DNA of 64,000 nucleotides, taken from assembly GCA_019055375.1 (NCBI GenBank), contig JAHQIW010007397.1, positions 1 to 64,000 of the forward strand, read 5' to 3'. The notes beneath the pieces are model-generated. The model was given only the letters and a program-made list of their open reading frames with translations. It was not told the DNA's origin and did not search any database. Positions 1-12,440 of the stretch are shown here, piece by piece (position 1 is the stretch's first letter; each line of letters begins with the position of its first letter). A program made the translations under genes and the position numbers. This DNA comes from Parelaphostrongylus tenuis. Its lineage: Eukaryota; Nematoda; Chromadorea; Rhabditida; Metastrongylidae.

Positions 1-2190
1 TGAGTCGTCGGCGCCTTCCACTCTTCACATAGTCTTATGCACATTTGATGCGGTCTAGTAGTTTCATGAGATGCCTCTTATTTGTTTTTCGTCAATTCAG
101 TGTAGAGAAATTATTTGAACAAATCACATACTACTAGCTGTTTTTTCCCAAAGGCCCTCTTTCATGATCCTTGCCAATATGCAACGACTTTTCACTATGA
201 AATTTCTCTGAGTTACACTGGTCACGATGGCTGAAAGGTTGACTCATTTATTTGTCTATAAGGGCTACTTTCTGCTAATCATGACATGACCATTAACTTC
301 TGCAATAACGGTCTGCCTGGTAACGTCTACACTAGCCTGCCACATACTTTTTATCAAAATTCGTTTTCAACAATCGATGGTAAAGTGTTATCTATCAGTC
401 TGCCGTACAACAAATGCTGCTCACAGCACGTATCTCGCGTATCAAAAAGCTCTGTCGCCAGCATCGGCGCCAAGCACGTGCTACACCTGTTTGCTCCACC
501 AACGCTTTCGCGAATCTCATGGTCCAACTAAGTCAAATCCACTTCACGCTATCGCATCGCTGTCAGTTTTATTTTCCCCTTCGAGTCGATGCTAACCACA
601 TTGGCATCCAATCGTCAACGAACACACACATCCATTCGAAATTTTGAGAGGGAAAAATGAGCAAGAACTTGTTTCAAATGCACTTTTAAGCGCGATTGGA
701 CTACGTCGAGCCGAAGCGAAATTTAAACTCCTGATTTTTGCGAGACAGAAGTGCTCAGACTATGTTGAGACTGTCTGAAAACGAGGAGCAGTGTGCGATT
801 TTTCACGCCGTCACATGAGACGATTTTAATTAGCAATTATTGCGTCTAAAATGCTAACTTTGAGCAAAAAATGGGTTCATTTGAAAATCATCATAATTAC
901 AACAAGACAACCCAAACTAGAAGTGAAATGGTCTAACCGTACCATGAAGATTTCAAAATTAGACGTTTTTTCAAACTGTTTTGAAGAAGTACGAACTTTT
1001 GCAGCTTGCTGAGTATAATAAACTTTTTTTTACACCACCTGTCATCACAATTTACTCCATAAATCCCAGCGTTTGTGCACTCAAATCGTTTACACGCATC
1101 CGTCCTCCACAAAGGTTCTCGCACATTTAACGTGCTGTTTCGGCTTCTGCCTTATGGACATGGTCCACTATAAATGTCCTAGAACGCCGATGAAGTCGAC
1201 TCTCCTTGTAATCTTAGAGGTAGACGAGCTGAGGCGTTTCCAGTTGACTGAATGCAAAAGTGTCAAGGGAAGGATTAGAACCAGCGTCTTGCTTATCTCC
1301 TTGTTTTATGATTCACAGTTTCACTAACCGATGTGATAATCCCCAGTAAACTATGCTCAATAAGGCTATAATGCCCTTCATGAAAAGGCTTTGTTTAAAT
1401 GTTAATGACGACAACTGTGGAACAAGCTGGAATAAGCTTTCGGCGCATCGAATCGTAAAGCTAAGTCGAGCCAAGTGGATGCCCATGCTTGGAATGGCAG
1501 CTGTCAAATAAATTCTTTTTATTGGATTTTAAATTATTTCGATTCAATGCTTCGAATAAAATGCAGCCCTTGATATTAATATCCAATAAATTTTAGCATT
1601 TTATTCATGCTATTACTTTCTTTATTACTTTGATATTATTGCTGGAGATACTATACATTATAGATAATAATAAATATCATGTCAAGAATTATTAGTAAAA
1701 ATCAGTTCTTATTCATTATAACCGTTTTCTCCATCTAATTCACTAGCAAATTCTTAGCATTCCTATTTATTTTTCTGATATTAATGAAAAAATAAAATCA
1801 GTAATCTTTTGATTCGTCATTTTATGCCATTGAGCATGTGACATGCCACATGCCTAACGAGATGTTTATTTGTATATTTCGGTTTTTGGAGGGCTTAGCC
1901 CGTCGCTCTTTTCCGAAGCATCGTCGACGTCTCATCGGCTTAAATGGGAGCGCTTTTAACATTTTTATGACGACGGTTTTTCTATGACCTAAAAGAGGAG
2001 AAGAATAAAAACAAAGCAGGATTTTCAATTTGATCGACTGAGTACTGTGTTCAGTTAATGTTCAGTGTTTAACTGGACGAAATGCGTATTAATGCGCATG
2101 AATTCTCTTTTTCATGAGAGAAGTAATACAAAACATTCTTACGCTAGTATCAAAAGCTATTACATTTTTTAAACACAAGAATGCTGAGAC
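1..2190. other. AT-rich sequence, no gene supported
   Basis: Only short overlapping frames on both strands. No splice-supported coding segment or recognised repeat. Confidence 0.6.
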
Positions 2191-2194
2191 ATGG

Positions 2195-2320
2195 AGTGAA
2201 ACACTCGGCTGGTGCAGTGGATAGGGAGTGAGCTCCCAAAAAGGGAATTCAAGGTTCGAAGATGATCAGAGGTTCCGAGTTTTTCTCACATCTCAGCATG
2301 TTTGTGATTATATTTCACAA
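2195..2320 (+). repeat. tRNA-like SINE, family A
   Basis: GGCTGGTGCAGTGGATAGGG and the B-box-like CAAGGTTCGAAGATG, then a tail TTTTTCTCACATCTCAGCAT, which recurs at 33.7 kb (inverse) and, degraded, at 28.8 kb. Confidence 0.5.
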
Positions 2321-2450
2321 AATACATGATATGTTGTTCGAGTCGTTGAGCAGTCGATGGCTTGCGGCATCTAATCGTTCATATAAACCTTGCCATTTCA
2401 TCGACTGCTTTTCAAAACTTCGTTTTGGAAAATTAAGCATGATCCGATAG

Positions 2451-2495
2451 ACTGTTCTTAAGACCTACCAAGATTTGGTAGGGCTTAAGAACAGT
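2451..2495. repeat. 45-nt near-perfect hairpin
   Basis: Arm CTGTTCTTAAG-A-CCTACCAA, loop GAT, arm TTGGTAGG-G-CTTAAGAACAG: 19 or more paired bases with one A/G mismatch. It could be a palindromic transposon junction or a small hairpin RNA. Confidence 0.7.
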
Positions 2496-2499
2496 GTAT

Positions 2500-4615
2500 T
2501 GAACTCAGTGGCTTACGTGCGTTTTAGCAGTTTCGCCTGCCTAGCATGAGCCACACGTCCCATTATAGGAATCAAGAACTACACAGTATGAAAAGCAAAC
2601 AGCATTAAATGTTGTCTGAGTTGTTGTATAGTCGGTGGCTAACGGCTTTACATGTTATATACAATCATGATATGAAAAAAAGGTGTTCAACAAGAGTTCA
2701 AACATGATGGCGATATCCTTGCTCTAGAAGATAACTACAAATAGATGGAACCTAGCCTCTTATTGCTCCTTTCTCCTTTCCTGAGATTGTGTGAACAAAG
2801 TGTGCAAGCGATTCCCGAAAAAGTAGGTGCTAGTTTGTAGCCCACCAATGATTCCGTGTTTTGCTCGTATCGCAGTTTCGATTGTAATTCACACCACACC
2901 GTGCCACGAAAAAGGGCCGACGCTAGGCAAAGTTGCAAATTGTTATTTTGACTGCGAAGCGTTTCAATAATTGGAGCTGTTGCAGCTTCATTGAGAATAC
3001 GTCACATGTCTACATCGTTTCGCTCTTCACCAATGATTCGGCATGAAGACATACTGCCCAAAAAGTAATTCCCCAATTACGAGCCTTTTTGTCTGTCACA
3101 CCTCATCACCGACCAAATCCCGACACTATAACACTCCGCCAGCGCCGACGAGGATTGCCGGCTTTCCGTGTGCTGCGGCTTGCGTCACATAGGTGTTCGG
3201 ATCGGATCTCGTGGCGACACCGCGAGGCACTTGAGGGTGTTGGCTCTCAAAAACGTAACCAACTGTTCTTTGTCCGAATGGCAGTGCTAGTATTACGTTT
3301 TCCGTCGTACTGACTAAGTGCTCCGGAAAAAGCCGTTAGTTTAAAGGTAATGATGTTACCTTGAATAAAGACTACATGAGTAGCTTCATTAGTCATTTAG
3401 GTTTAATGCGAGCTCCTTACTTTTGATTTCAGAGGACGTTTCTTTAAGAAATCACCTGTGACTTTACACAAATTCTGAAAGTGCTCAGATTTGATATAAG
3501 ATTCACTCTTTACTCCAAACCCTGCCCTGTAATTAGATCTTGAGAAAATTTTTCAAAACCAGCAATTTAGAGAGCAATATATTTTCTTTGATCATTGTGA
3601 TAGCATCTCTTAGAAAGCCCTGGCTTAAACTAGAGCGTCGATGGTTAGTGTTGGCTTCAAAACTACTTCGTTGCTTTCCTTGATAGTTCACTCATAACAG
3701 CGAGTTTTTACATTAGAAATCATAAGAAACCTCTTCGAAAAGTGGTTGACATTCTATCTCTTTAATTTCTCATCAATTTATAATCTTCTTTATGAAGATA
3801 CCTTAAGTTATGAAAGACGTGTTAATTAGCAAATTATTTAAAGTATCCTATTTTTGAATAGTTTTTCTCGAATATAAATAATTCGACTTATATTCTCATA
3901 GGAGCTGTGTTGACCAACCTAAACATTGCCATTATCAAGTATAAATTTTATTTCTATGCTCTTTTCTCAACTGGCTTGTTACATTGGTGGTCAAACAGAT
4001 GTCAGAAAAAATTCTGAAATTTTAGCTTTTTTACGCTAATCAATCGTACTTTTTTTGACTGAGCCTGTAGCAGAAGGTTGGTGATAAAAAATTTCGACTG
4101 GAGTTTCGATATCTTTGCCTTCCTCAAAGTCAATGATTTGACTAAATTGTCTACTACCATTTGTTCTCGATGTGGATTTATTTTCGTTGTCGATCAAGTC
4201 GAACTTTTTTCAGTGGAGTGCCACTCAAATGAAGAACCTCGCTCAGCGACGCCCTTATAAATCCAAGATGGATGGTTCGTGGGCTGATTGCCCGCCTATA
4301 GTGATAATACATACTTCTTTTTTCGGAACCATGAATCGTTTCGAACTACTATAAGGTTTAATGCTAGTTGTAATAAAAGTGATTCCTAGAAGATAGAATG
4401 CAAAGATAACAAGTGCGTATTATCGCTATTAGCGGGTAATTAGGATAAGCACCATCTATCCTTCGTATCAGAACATAGCAGAATGCGATTATTCATTCGA
4501 GTGGAATCAATCCTGAATAAGGTGATGAAGTCAGGAAGGTAGTCGAATAAATCCTTATTTTTGTCACGTGCTGCAGTTAATCAACATAAAGTATTCATAG
4601 TAATAATTGTATCGC
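2500..4615. other. No gene supported
   Basis: Includes a moderately GC-rich stretch (about 3,090-3,310) with an unrecognised open frame. I see no domain, and the rest is AT-rich. Confidence 0.5.
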
Positions 4616-4619
4616 TCGT

Positions 4620-5045
4620 TTTGAACGTTTTCATGAGACCACGCTCAAATTTCAATGTATCTGATAATTATTATTGAAGCCAACACGTCAAGTGGTCTGT
4701 TATGGGCACTTGTACAGCCCGATACACGTGTTTCGGCCTTGGCAGCCTAGTCAGTCGGCTAGGCCTTTCGTCTTTAGCCAGTACTCTCGGAGCAATCCAT
4801 ACCACCATGCATAGAGTAGGCAACGATGTACGATTTACACATGCCGTCAAGTGAAGTCATTAAATCGGCGGTGTTGTACACTTGATAGCTCTTGGTTGGT
4901 ATTTTTGAAAAATATTTCACCGTTCGTTTCGAGTGTTGTTTTAAGAAAATGCTTAAATGTTGGATCAAATAATAATTACCAGATAATTGAAATTTTGATC
5001 GTGGTATTAAGAGGATGCTCGAAACGAACGGTATTGAAATAAACA
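4620..5045. mobile_element. Foldback element, family F copy 1
   Basis: Shares CCCGATACACGTGTTTCG and flanking blocks with copies at 6.7-7.2 and 45.2-45.7 kb. An internal inverted repeat pairs CCGTTCGTTTCGAGTGTT (about 4,919) with GCTCGAAACGAACGG (about 5,017). No coding frame. Confidence 0.6.
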
Positions 5046-5241
5046 GCAAATGAAACTCCATTAGCAAGAAAACATAGAGCGAGGAATGTGCATTGCAGTG
5101 ATATATATCATTATCGAATTTAACCAAAGACTTATTCCAACATCAAGCGACAAATTTTAACACTGAATAAACCGTCATTACATTTGCATCTACCAGATAA
5201 CTTATATTTCATCAGTATTTATAATTCCGTTTGTTGTTACT

Positions 5242-5735
5242 ATTCTATTACGGCTGCGCCACTTGAGGCTTTCGGTAAAAGCGTAAAACGTATATTTTAT
5301 TTCTCATTTTGCTTGTTTTTGACGCCGTACCAGTCAAAATGAGATTTTCCTTCACATTTGAAGATTTCTCGCCTGATAAGAATTTTTTCTAAAAAAATGA
5401 TAGCCTTTAGATAGAGCAAATCTTTCTGATTAAAATTTGCTCTTTGAAAAGAACTCTTCAAAGCTCTGCAATTCGCACAAGAAGAAAGGGTTTTACACAT
5501 TTGAAACATCGCTGTTTTCCGCACCCTTTCAGAAGCAAGGTGTTTTCCAATAAATCTTCGAATGAAAAAAAACCTTATTTTGACTGGTATGGCACTAATA
5601 AGCTATTTGATAGATTAAACATGTCATCATGTCATTGGGATTCACTTGATCCGAGCTATCGATGAACTACAGAAACGTTTTGCAAGAGCAAAAAATACGT
5701 TTTTACCGAAGGCCTCAAGTGGCGCCGTAATAGAA
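5242..5735. mobile_element. MITE-like element with long terminal inverted repeats
   Basis: The left end TATTACGGCTGCGCCACTTG is inverted at the right end (CAAGTGGCGCCGTAATA, near 5,718-5,734), continuing into GAGGCYTTCGGTAAAA. A second inner inverted pair is built on GTACCAGTCAAAATGAGAT (5,328) and ATTTTGACTGGTATGGC (5,577). No coding frame. Confidence 0.7.
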
Positions 5736-5846
5736 CAGTACCTTTCCTTTTCTTGTCTTCATGACTATCTTCTGTTGATAACCACAATGTAATGTGAGTT
5801 ATGTGATAAGCTAAAAAATCGACTCTCTATAAACCTCGGTGTCAAT

Positions 5847-5903
5847 AATATATGTATATATATATATATGTATATATATATATGCATATATGTGTATACA
5901 TGT
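5847..5903. repeat. TA/TG microsatellite
   Basis: An alternating TATA/TGTA tract. Open frames across it in both strands are artefacts. Confidence 0.9.
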
Positions 5904-6189
5904 TTATATCGTCGACTTGTCATGTTTAGTTGACGCGAGGTTGGTAACGGCAGCTGTATTAGAAGTAACAATAGCAGTGGCTGTCGTGGTGACTCGCCTT
6001 CTCCAGAGTCTGGACGTATTGTTGCATTAAACTATTTGAATGATTCGGAGAAGCCTCACCCAACATTCGTCAATACTGTTACTACCATTACCGACCTCGT
6101 GTCAGCTAGGCAAGTCTAAGTCTTTACGATTTACTTGAATTGTGTAACGTTTGTTTATTCAAGGAGTTTTGACAATCAAGCAGAATTCG

Positions 6190-6570
6190 TTTTATTTAAC
6201 CGCTTCTAATGATGGAATGATGTTATAAATATACACAATAATGGTGACTGATGTGCAAAACTTTTACGTCATGCGGGACTCGAACACACAGGACTCGAAC
6301 TCGCATTTAACCCCTTTTGTAAGTACAGCGTGCTGACGCCCCCCCCCCCCCCCCCCCCCGGAGAAGGTGAAATACGGGTTCGAGTCCAGTTTGACATCAA
6401 AGCTTTGCACATCACTCAACATTATTGAGTTTAGCCTATTATTGCACAATGAAGAGCATTCTAGGTTTGAGCTTAACGTATGCCTGGGTAGCGCGCCGTA
6501 CCGGTGGACGGCGGTTCAATTCCCGTCTGAGCTTTAGAGCTTTGCATATCAGTGAGCACCCATAATATCA
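6190..6570. repeat. tRNA-like elements, family C relatives, with poly-C tract
   Basis: Contains GGGACTCGAACACACAGGAC (inverse orientation) and, further right, CAAAGCTTTGCACATCACTC and TGGGTAGCGCGCCGTACCGG with GGTTCAATTCCCGTC. A run of 21 C residues (6,339-6,359) interrupts the tRNA-like part. Left-hand ATTCGTTTTATTTAACCGCT resembles the terminal repeat of the 61.7 kb element. Confidence 0.5.
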
Positions 6571-6689
6571 TCATGATACTGCTACGAAAGCGCCAAAATA
6601 ATAAATCTGGCAAATTTTGAAGATAATTTGAGAAGTAATGAAACGGAAAATAGACGCGAAAGCTGAGAATTTTTTTGGTTTATAATAAT

Positions 6690-7210
6690 GTCATTGTTTG
6701 TTGACATTGTTATTGACATTCGGGCAGTTGCCCTTTCTCGTCTTTTGCTAATCTCTGTGGGTGCTCCAGTCCCCACAATAAGAGTCAACGACGACGTACG
6801 ATTTACACTCTATGTCCAGTAAAAAACTCACCAAACCCAGAGTGTTGTACACTCGAATGCTCGTGGCTAGTATATTCAATATATCATATCTTTTGTTTCG
6901 AGTGTTTTCTTAAGACCACAGCTCAAATTTTAATATGCCTGGTAATCATTATTTGAGCCACGCATGTCAGTGGTCTGTCAATGAGGGCTGACTTGTAGAG
7001 CCCGATACACGTGTTTCGATCTTGCGATCTCGTCAGTCGAGCAATTGCCCTTTCTCCCTAACGAGATCGCAAGATCGAAACACGTGTATCGCGCTCTATA
7101 AGTCAGCCCTCATTGACAGACCACTAACATGCGTGGCTCAAATAATGACTACCAGGCATGTTGAAATTTGAGCTGTGGTCTTAAGAAAACACTCGAAACA
7201 AAAGATAGGT
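6690..7210. mobile_element. Foldback element, family F copy 2 with ~150 bp arms
   Basis: Arms at about 6,890-7,035 and 7,058-7,206 are near-perfect reverse complements (for example GTTTCGAGTGTTTTCTTAAG and its complement), separated by about 23 nt. Outer parts match the other two copies. No transposase, so it is a non-autonomous foldback/MITE-like element. Confidence 0.75.
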
Positions 7211-7919
7211 TATTGACATTGTTGACACATCATGAGACATTGTTTGTTAGAATAGCTTGTACGTATCTGTACGTCGCTATGCCTCAAGCGGAGAGTCGGT
7301 CGAAAGCGTTTTCAAACCATTGTGAAATACAAACCATCGCTGGCATTCATTGGCCTCTATAGAGTGAGAAGGTTTGCCGCGTTGTGACCTGGTTTGTTCC
7401 AGGGCAAAGGCATTTCCTGGCATTGGCGATCGCTATTCTAAGTCAATGCTTTTCTGAAATTAGACTCGCCGTTGAATGATTTTTGCTTGGAGTCAGCATG
7501 CTCTCTTTATAATAAAAGATATTATTTATGACTATACTAGCTGTACCTCCTTTCACGTTTCATGGAAATTTCTTCTAATCCATGTATTAATTCTGTGGTT
7601 TATAATGAGCGACTACGAGCTTATTAAGTTGTTTATTTTACAATGGCTCGAATCGTGTTTGCGACAATCGCCTTTTCAGACAAAATTGTTTTTTTCCTGA
7701 AGGGATTGTGTTAACAGAGCTAACTCAAAAAAAGTTTTTATTATTAAAGCCATTTCCTACTTGTTTGTTCTTGTAGCTGCCCTTTTCACTGCAATCTGCA
7801 AAATTGATGTGTGAAATTGACTCCCTAATTTTATGAGATTGAACATCCTACAGTATTTTAGAACACCGATATTTATGAATCTCGACGTTTATCATTGATA
7901 TTCGCATTTCCTAGTATTT

Positions 7920-8060
7920 CTACTGCATTTTTAGCAGTGTTGTGACTATTCATATATTCCTAAGAGAAATGAGTGGTGAACAAAAACACTATCTCAGGCG
8001 GGAATCGAACCCGCGTTTCATACTGTCCGGGGACGCGGCTCTACTACGCTCTAGTTAATG
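7920..8060 (-). repeat. tRNA-like element, family D (half copy)
   Basis: The plus strand carries the flank CATTTTTAGCAGTGTTGTGA, GAGTGGTGAACAAAAACACT and the B-box complement GGGAATCGAACCCGCG. Only one arm is present. Confidence 0.5.
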
Positions 8061-8109
8061 ATCCATATAAGTACATCTTAAAGATTATTATTTCCTAGCT
8101 ATCGCGAGC

Positions 8110-11100
8110 TTGCTATTAGTCGTTTGTTTTCACATGGTGACGTTTTCTGTTTGAATGATTGCAATTGATAACAACCTTACGTGAGCTCGGAAAGGACAGT
8201 TCTTGTGGTTTATACTATCGTGTAGTATCTCAGAATATTGCCAGGATCATCATAACCATTGCGCAACATTTTGTCTGCAGGTATCGCTCTTGCCAATGGC
8301 CAAGTTTCTTACAGTATATTAGGTGCAGTAATTCGCGTAGTAGCTGGGAACCAACCAGAGGCGACAGACCTGCTTTGAAAGTTAGGCAGATGATGAAGCG
8401 TATGGCATTGAGTGAGTCTGGAGAATGCGCCAAGAATTCGAGTTTATCAAGCATCGTTCATTGCGATTAAATGCGGGTCTTGCTTTTACAATAAGTTATG
8501 ATGGTCTACTAGTGTAACATAATAATAACATCGTTTGCTGGCCTCGGTGGGATAAAAGTTCAGTGAATTCAGGCACAGAACCAAACTTATGGCCACGTGT
8601 GCAATACAGGAATTTACACCATTGCGCTGCAAAAATTGTTACATTCCTGCTTCGGTGGAAATTTGAATTTACGATGCATCGGACTGACTCTTGTCGCGTG
8701 TGTCGTGGCAATATTTTGCACGCGAACTAAGTATGTTTGTATGTATGCACACCATTTTCTGGACACTAACTCAGAAAGAATGTTATCAATAAGTTGGTTG
8801 CATTCTGTAATAAAGTAATGTACAATTACGTCCAACAAGAAATGTCTCAAGTCAGCTGTGTAGGAATCGATGTCTGTGAAATGATATTTAATCTAAAAGG
8901 TGATATGTTTCGACACGAGTTTCAATCGATTTGATCAGCTTTTATGGATGGGCTCTAATTCACAGTGCAGCTTAGAGCTTACAAATCTTATGCAGTTTCT
9001 CTGGTATTTATCGAGGTCACGGCATACCCTACAGGTCAAATTCATGTATTCAAAGCCTCACTGTTCTTTTGAAAGCCCTCAAATACTCAGACAGATTTTG
9101 ATTCTAGTATATTATATGGCTAGAGTGAGGGAGTGTAGCGCACTGTTCGAAGGATCCATGCTACACATATGTGGTCGTTGCTGCGATTCAGTGTCTTAGA
9201 CTCACCAAATTCTCCATTCCTTTGAGTTGGGCAAATCAATGTCGTCATTTTTCGTGAGTTTAAGATAGGAAGCCAGCCATATTTATTTCCAAGCGAAGTC
9301 GAATGCATGACGCATAACTCAAATGCGTTGAAATCTCAATTAGTGTTATTTATTCACTTCGCAATCTGTCGACCACCTAGTCTGTCAGTCTGCCGTTGTC
9401 TGCTGAAAACTGTATCCGTTATTTCCTTGACTTGTTTTTGAAAAGCGCATATTAACAACTGACGCCTACGATTTGAAACGTATCGAAGCCTCTGTGCACT
9501 TGGCATTCATTACCAATGTGTTTAAAAGAAATTTCGCTACACTATATAATATGACAAGAACCAGAGGTTTTCCCGTATCCATGTCTTCTCTGATTCGTCT
9601 CACTGCTAATTACGATAGCGTCTGTTGAGGTGTTTACTGAATAAGCGGCAGTTTATATTCAAATTGTCCATCAGATAAATAGTTCGGCGAATTTATCTGT
9701 TCGACTCGTATGCGATATCTAAGTGCACCAAAATCACTATAAATTATTCGCGGGGTGTGGTTAAGAAGGCGCGACGAATTCGCTCCCCAAGATAGCCGTT
9801 TTAATACTTGGTATCTGAAAAGTGAGCAAAAAGTAAAAGGAGAAATTGCAGGCCAGAAGGGCTGACCAATCCATTTGAAGGAAACAAACGTCCATAAATC
9901 TATAGTGTTCATCTCGACCGGACGCGTACTATTACCAATGTTGGAGTTGTTATTTTTAGTACTTCATACAACGTGTAGGGTTCAGGAAAAGAAACGGCAA
10001 TAGTGCGCAAAGAGAATTTTTCCAAAGAAAAAGCGAACGTTGTCGGAATACACAAACGTTCGAAACTTTCCGAATTCAGATAATCTACAATTAGGTTCTT
10101 TTCCGTTTGGTAGCTCGGAATGAAAAAACGATCCTTTTCACTGGACATGAAATTTTCATAAATGTGTCAGTAATCATTTGAAAACTTAATTCTCTGGCTA
10201 GTGCTGTACGTGGCGGTTTTTTGAAAGCCCCTTTTTAGAGCTGTATTGATTAAAAAATCATGTTTTACATCTGCTGCGCAGTTTTACTATTGATTCGCGG
10301 AACACGTAACCATATGAACTTGTAGAGGAAATCTTGTGGTATCAGAACCTACGTTTATCTTTTCAAAGAAAAAAAAAATTTCTAATCGACTATCAAAAAT
10401 TGCACTTCACACGTGTAACTATGCATCATAACTCATCGGCGACATCGATAGATCGCCGCTTTGAAATCGCGTATAGAACCCACGTGCCTCCATCCTAGAC
10501 AATGGATTAGCCAAAAAAAAACACGTGCTTGCGCATATAAATCAATTTCGTTTTCCCTGAAAAACTGCATGAAAACTGTCTTTTAAGGGAATAAGCACAA
10601 TGTTAGAATCGTTGATTCTTACACTATCGAACGAATACTAATAGTCTAGAGGAAGAGCTCTGTCCTGCGAGAAATATGAGCGTGTGAAACACAAAAGTTT
10701 TTGTTTCGCTGTAGCATTATAATAAGACCTTTTTGAAAAAACCGCTACTTCCGGCACTAGCTAGAGATTTATGCTTTCGAATGATTGCTAACACTCATAT
10801 AAACAATTTTTGTCCACAAGGGAATCTTTTTTCATCGCGTGTTACCTAATGAAAAATACCCGCAATTGCTTTTGATCACACTTCGCCAAATAATCGATGA
10901 GTCATCGCGAGCACAAATTCAAACGCACCTTGAGTTTGACTTACCCGAAGAATTTTTTCGCCCTTTTAAGTGGTCTATTCTCTTACTTTTTTGTGGAAAT
11001 TTGTGACTGAGAACTTCTTTTGCTCTTCGAAATTGAAATAGGTGTAGATTGGTATAAACTCTCTGCGTTATTCAGCTAACGAAGTCATTTACTCCAAAGT

Positions 11101-11920
11101 TCTTCTGCACAGTATTTTTTGAAGACAACAACATTTTTTCTACTTCGGGTGCTTCTCCTTGACAGAATGCCAACATGGTAGTAAGGGCTACCACAGAGTG
11201 GAAGCTTTGCAATTTGTTGAAATCTGATCTGAGTGGCCCTGCCCTAGCTTCACAGTGCTTCAGAGCCCTAGCTACCCTTCACTCACTCTCGTTCGCTTAT
11301 CTCAGCCTTTGATCTCGTGCCTCATACTTTTACACTCTCATCGTTTATTTTTCTCTCTTATATAAATCGTTGGCTTCTCTCATAGTAGCAAAAAAAGCAA
11401 CCACACTTTCTCAATGTCAATGTCATCACTTACTCTTTCATATGTTCAGTAATTTTGCGTAATACGCTCTTCTTTCGCCCTTTGGGAAGAGCGTGCTTTT
11501 TGATTTTCTCTAGAGTATTAGTAGCCATTCATCAGCTTAAACCATGAACATTTCAATATTGTATTTTATTTGTCAAAAAACCTTTTTTGTGCTGTAGCAC
11601 TGCAAATAAAACTATGTTTTCCAGTGCGTATTTTTTGCTGGACGAAGCTATTTCCTCAGACTGTTAGCAGTCATTTGATAGCTTCTATTTCAGGGGTTTT
11701 TGGTTCCTAAAAAAGGACTTCTAAACGCATTATAGCAGGGAAATGAAAACTGGATTTTGCACTAAGCGCGCATCTTTGCTTCGGTATGGGATTTCGCAAC
11801 ATTGGGACAAAGCTACTACGCTTTTTAGAATGTGACGATTATTTGCAAAGGCCAATGTTCCTTTTTTTTTGTTACAGTCTTCAAAAGTGTCTTTCAAAAA
11901 TCAAACACATCTTTTTGATA
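8110..11920. other. No gene supported except the weak candidate near 9.6-10.1 kb
   Basis: Scattered short frames on both strands, none with convincing splice chains. 11,265-11,480 is pyrimidine-rich (CTCTC-type) without clear function. Confidence 0.5.
9634..10148 (-). other. Weak candidate small gene (two open frames, unrecognised)
   Basis: From an ATG at 10148 the minus strand reads MSSEKDRFFIPSYQTEKNL, then IVDYLNSESFERLC, open to 9909, with a GTAATA donor after KITTPTL. About 125 nt further an excellent acceptor (CACTTTTCAG) opens a frame reading YQVLKRLSWGANSSRLLNHT and ending FEYKLPLIQ at a stop near 9634. The phases do not fit between this donor and that frame, and I recognise no domain. 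It may be a short real gene, a decayed element or chance. Confidence 0.25.
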
Positions 11921-11924
11921 TATC

Positions 11925-12150
11925 TTCATCATCCAATATCCAATATCTGTATCCGTCAGCGTGACTGGGTTCAACGTCGAAACCGACTACCTGGGCCAAA
12001 TCGTTGACGGTTGGTTGCTGACAGATAGATGCGTTGAAGCGTAGAACACACGCTTCCGTATAGAGTGAGATGCGGGTTCGAGTTTTGTTGACGCGAAGGT
12101 TTTGCGCAGCACTCTACATTACTGGATATATCTATAACATCGCACCACCG
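11925..12150 (+). repeat. tRNA-like SINE, family C
   Basis: Blocks CGTCAGCGTGACTGGGTTCA, GGTTGGTTGCTGACAGATAG and GATGCGGGTTCGAG, then GCGCAGCACTCTACATTACT. These align in order with the copies at 12.2, 23.7, 43.2 and 62.0 kb. Confidence 0.6.
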
Positions 12151-12175
12151 CTAAAAGGGGTCAAATAAAAAATAG

Positions 12176-12440
12176 TTTTGTTTGATCATCCAATACCCAA
12201 TATCAAAATCTGTCAGCGTGGCTGTGCTCAATGACGATGCCGACTACCTGCAAACCGTTGGCGATTGGTTGCTACCAGATAATGCGTTGTGGCGTACAAA
12301 GAGTGATGGCAAAACGGACATCAGTAGTGCAACAGGTTAAGGCACGCGCTTTCGAATAGCGTGAGACGCGGGTTCAATTCACTGCTGATGCGAAAGTTTT
12401 CCACAGTACTCTCCATAACTGAGCATATCTACAGCCAAGT
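12176..12440 (+). repeat. tRNA-like SINE, family C
   Basis: A second copy about 30 bp downstream of the first, same orientation: CTGTCAGCGTGGCTGTGCTC, GGTTGCTACCAGATAATGCG, then AGTAGTGCAACAGGTTAAGG and CGCGGGTTCAATTCACTG. Confidence 0.6.

Noticed and set aside
5839..6030. Open frames across 5.77-6.03 kb on both strands
   Set aside because: Mostly a TA/TG microsatellite; the peptides are low-complexity artefacts.
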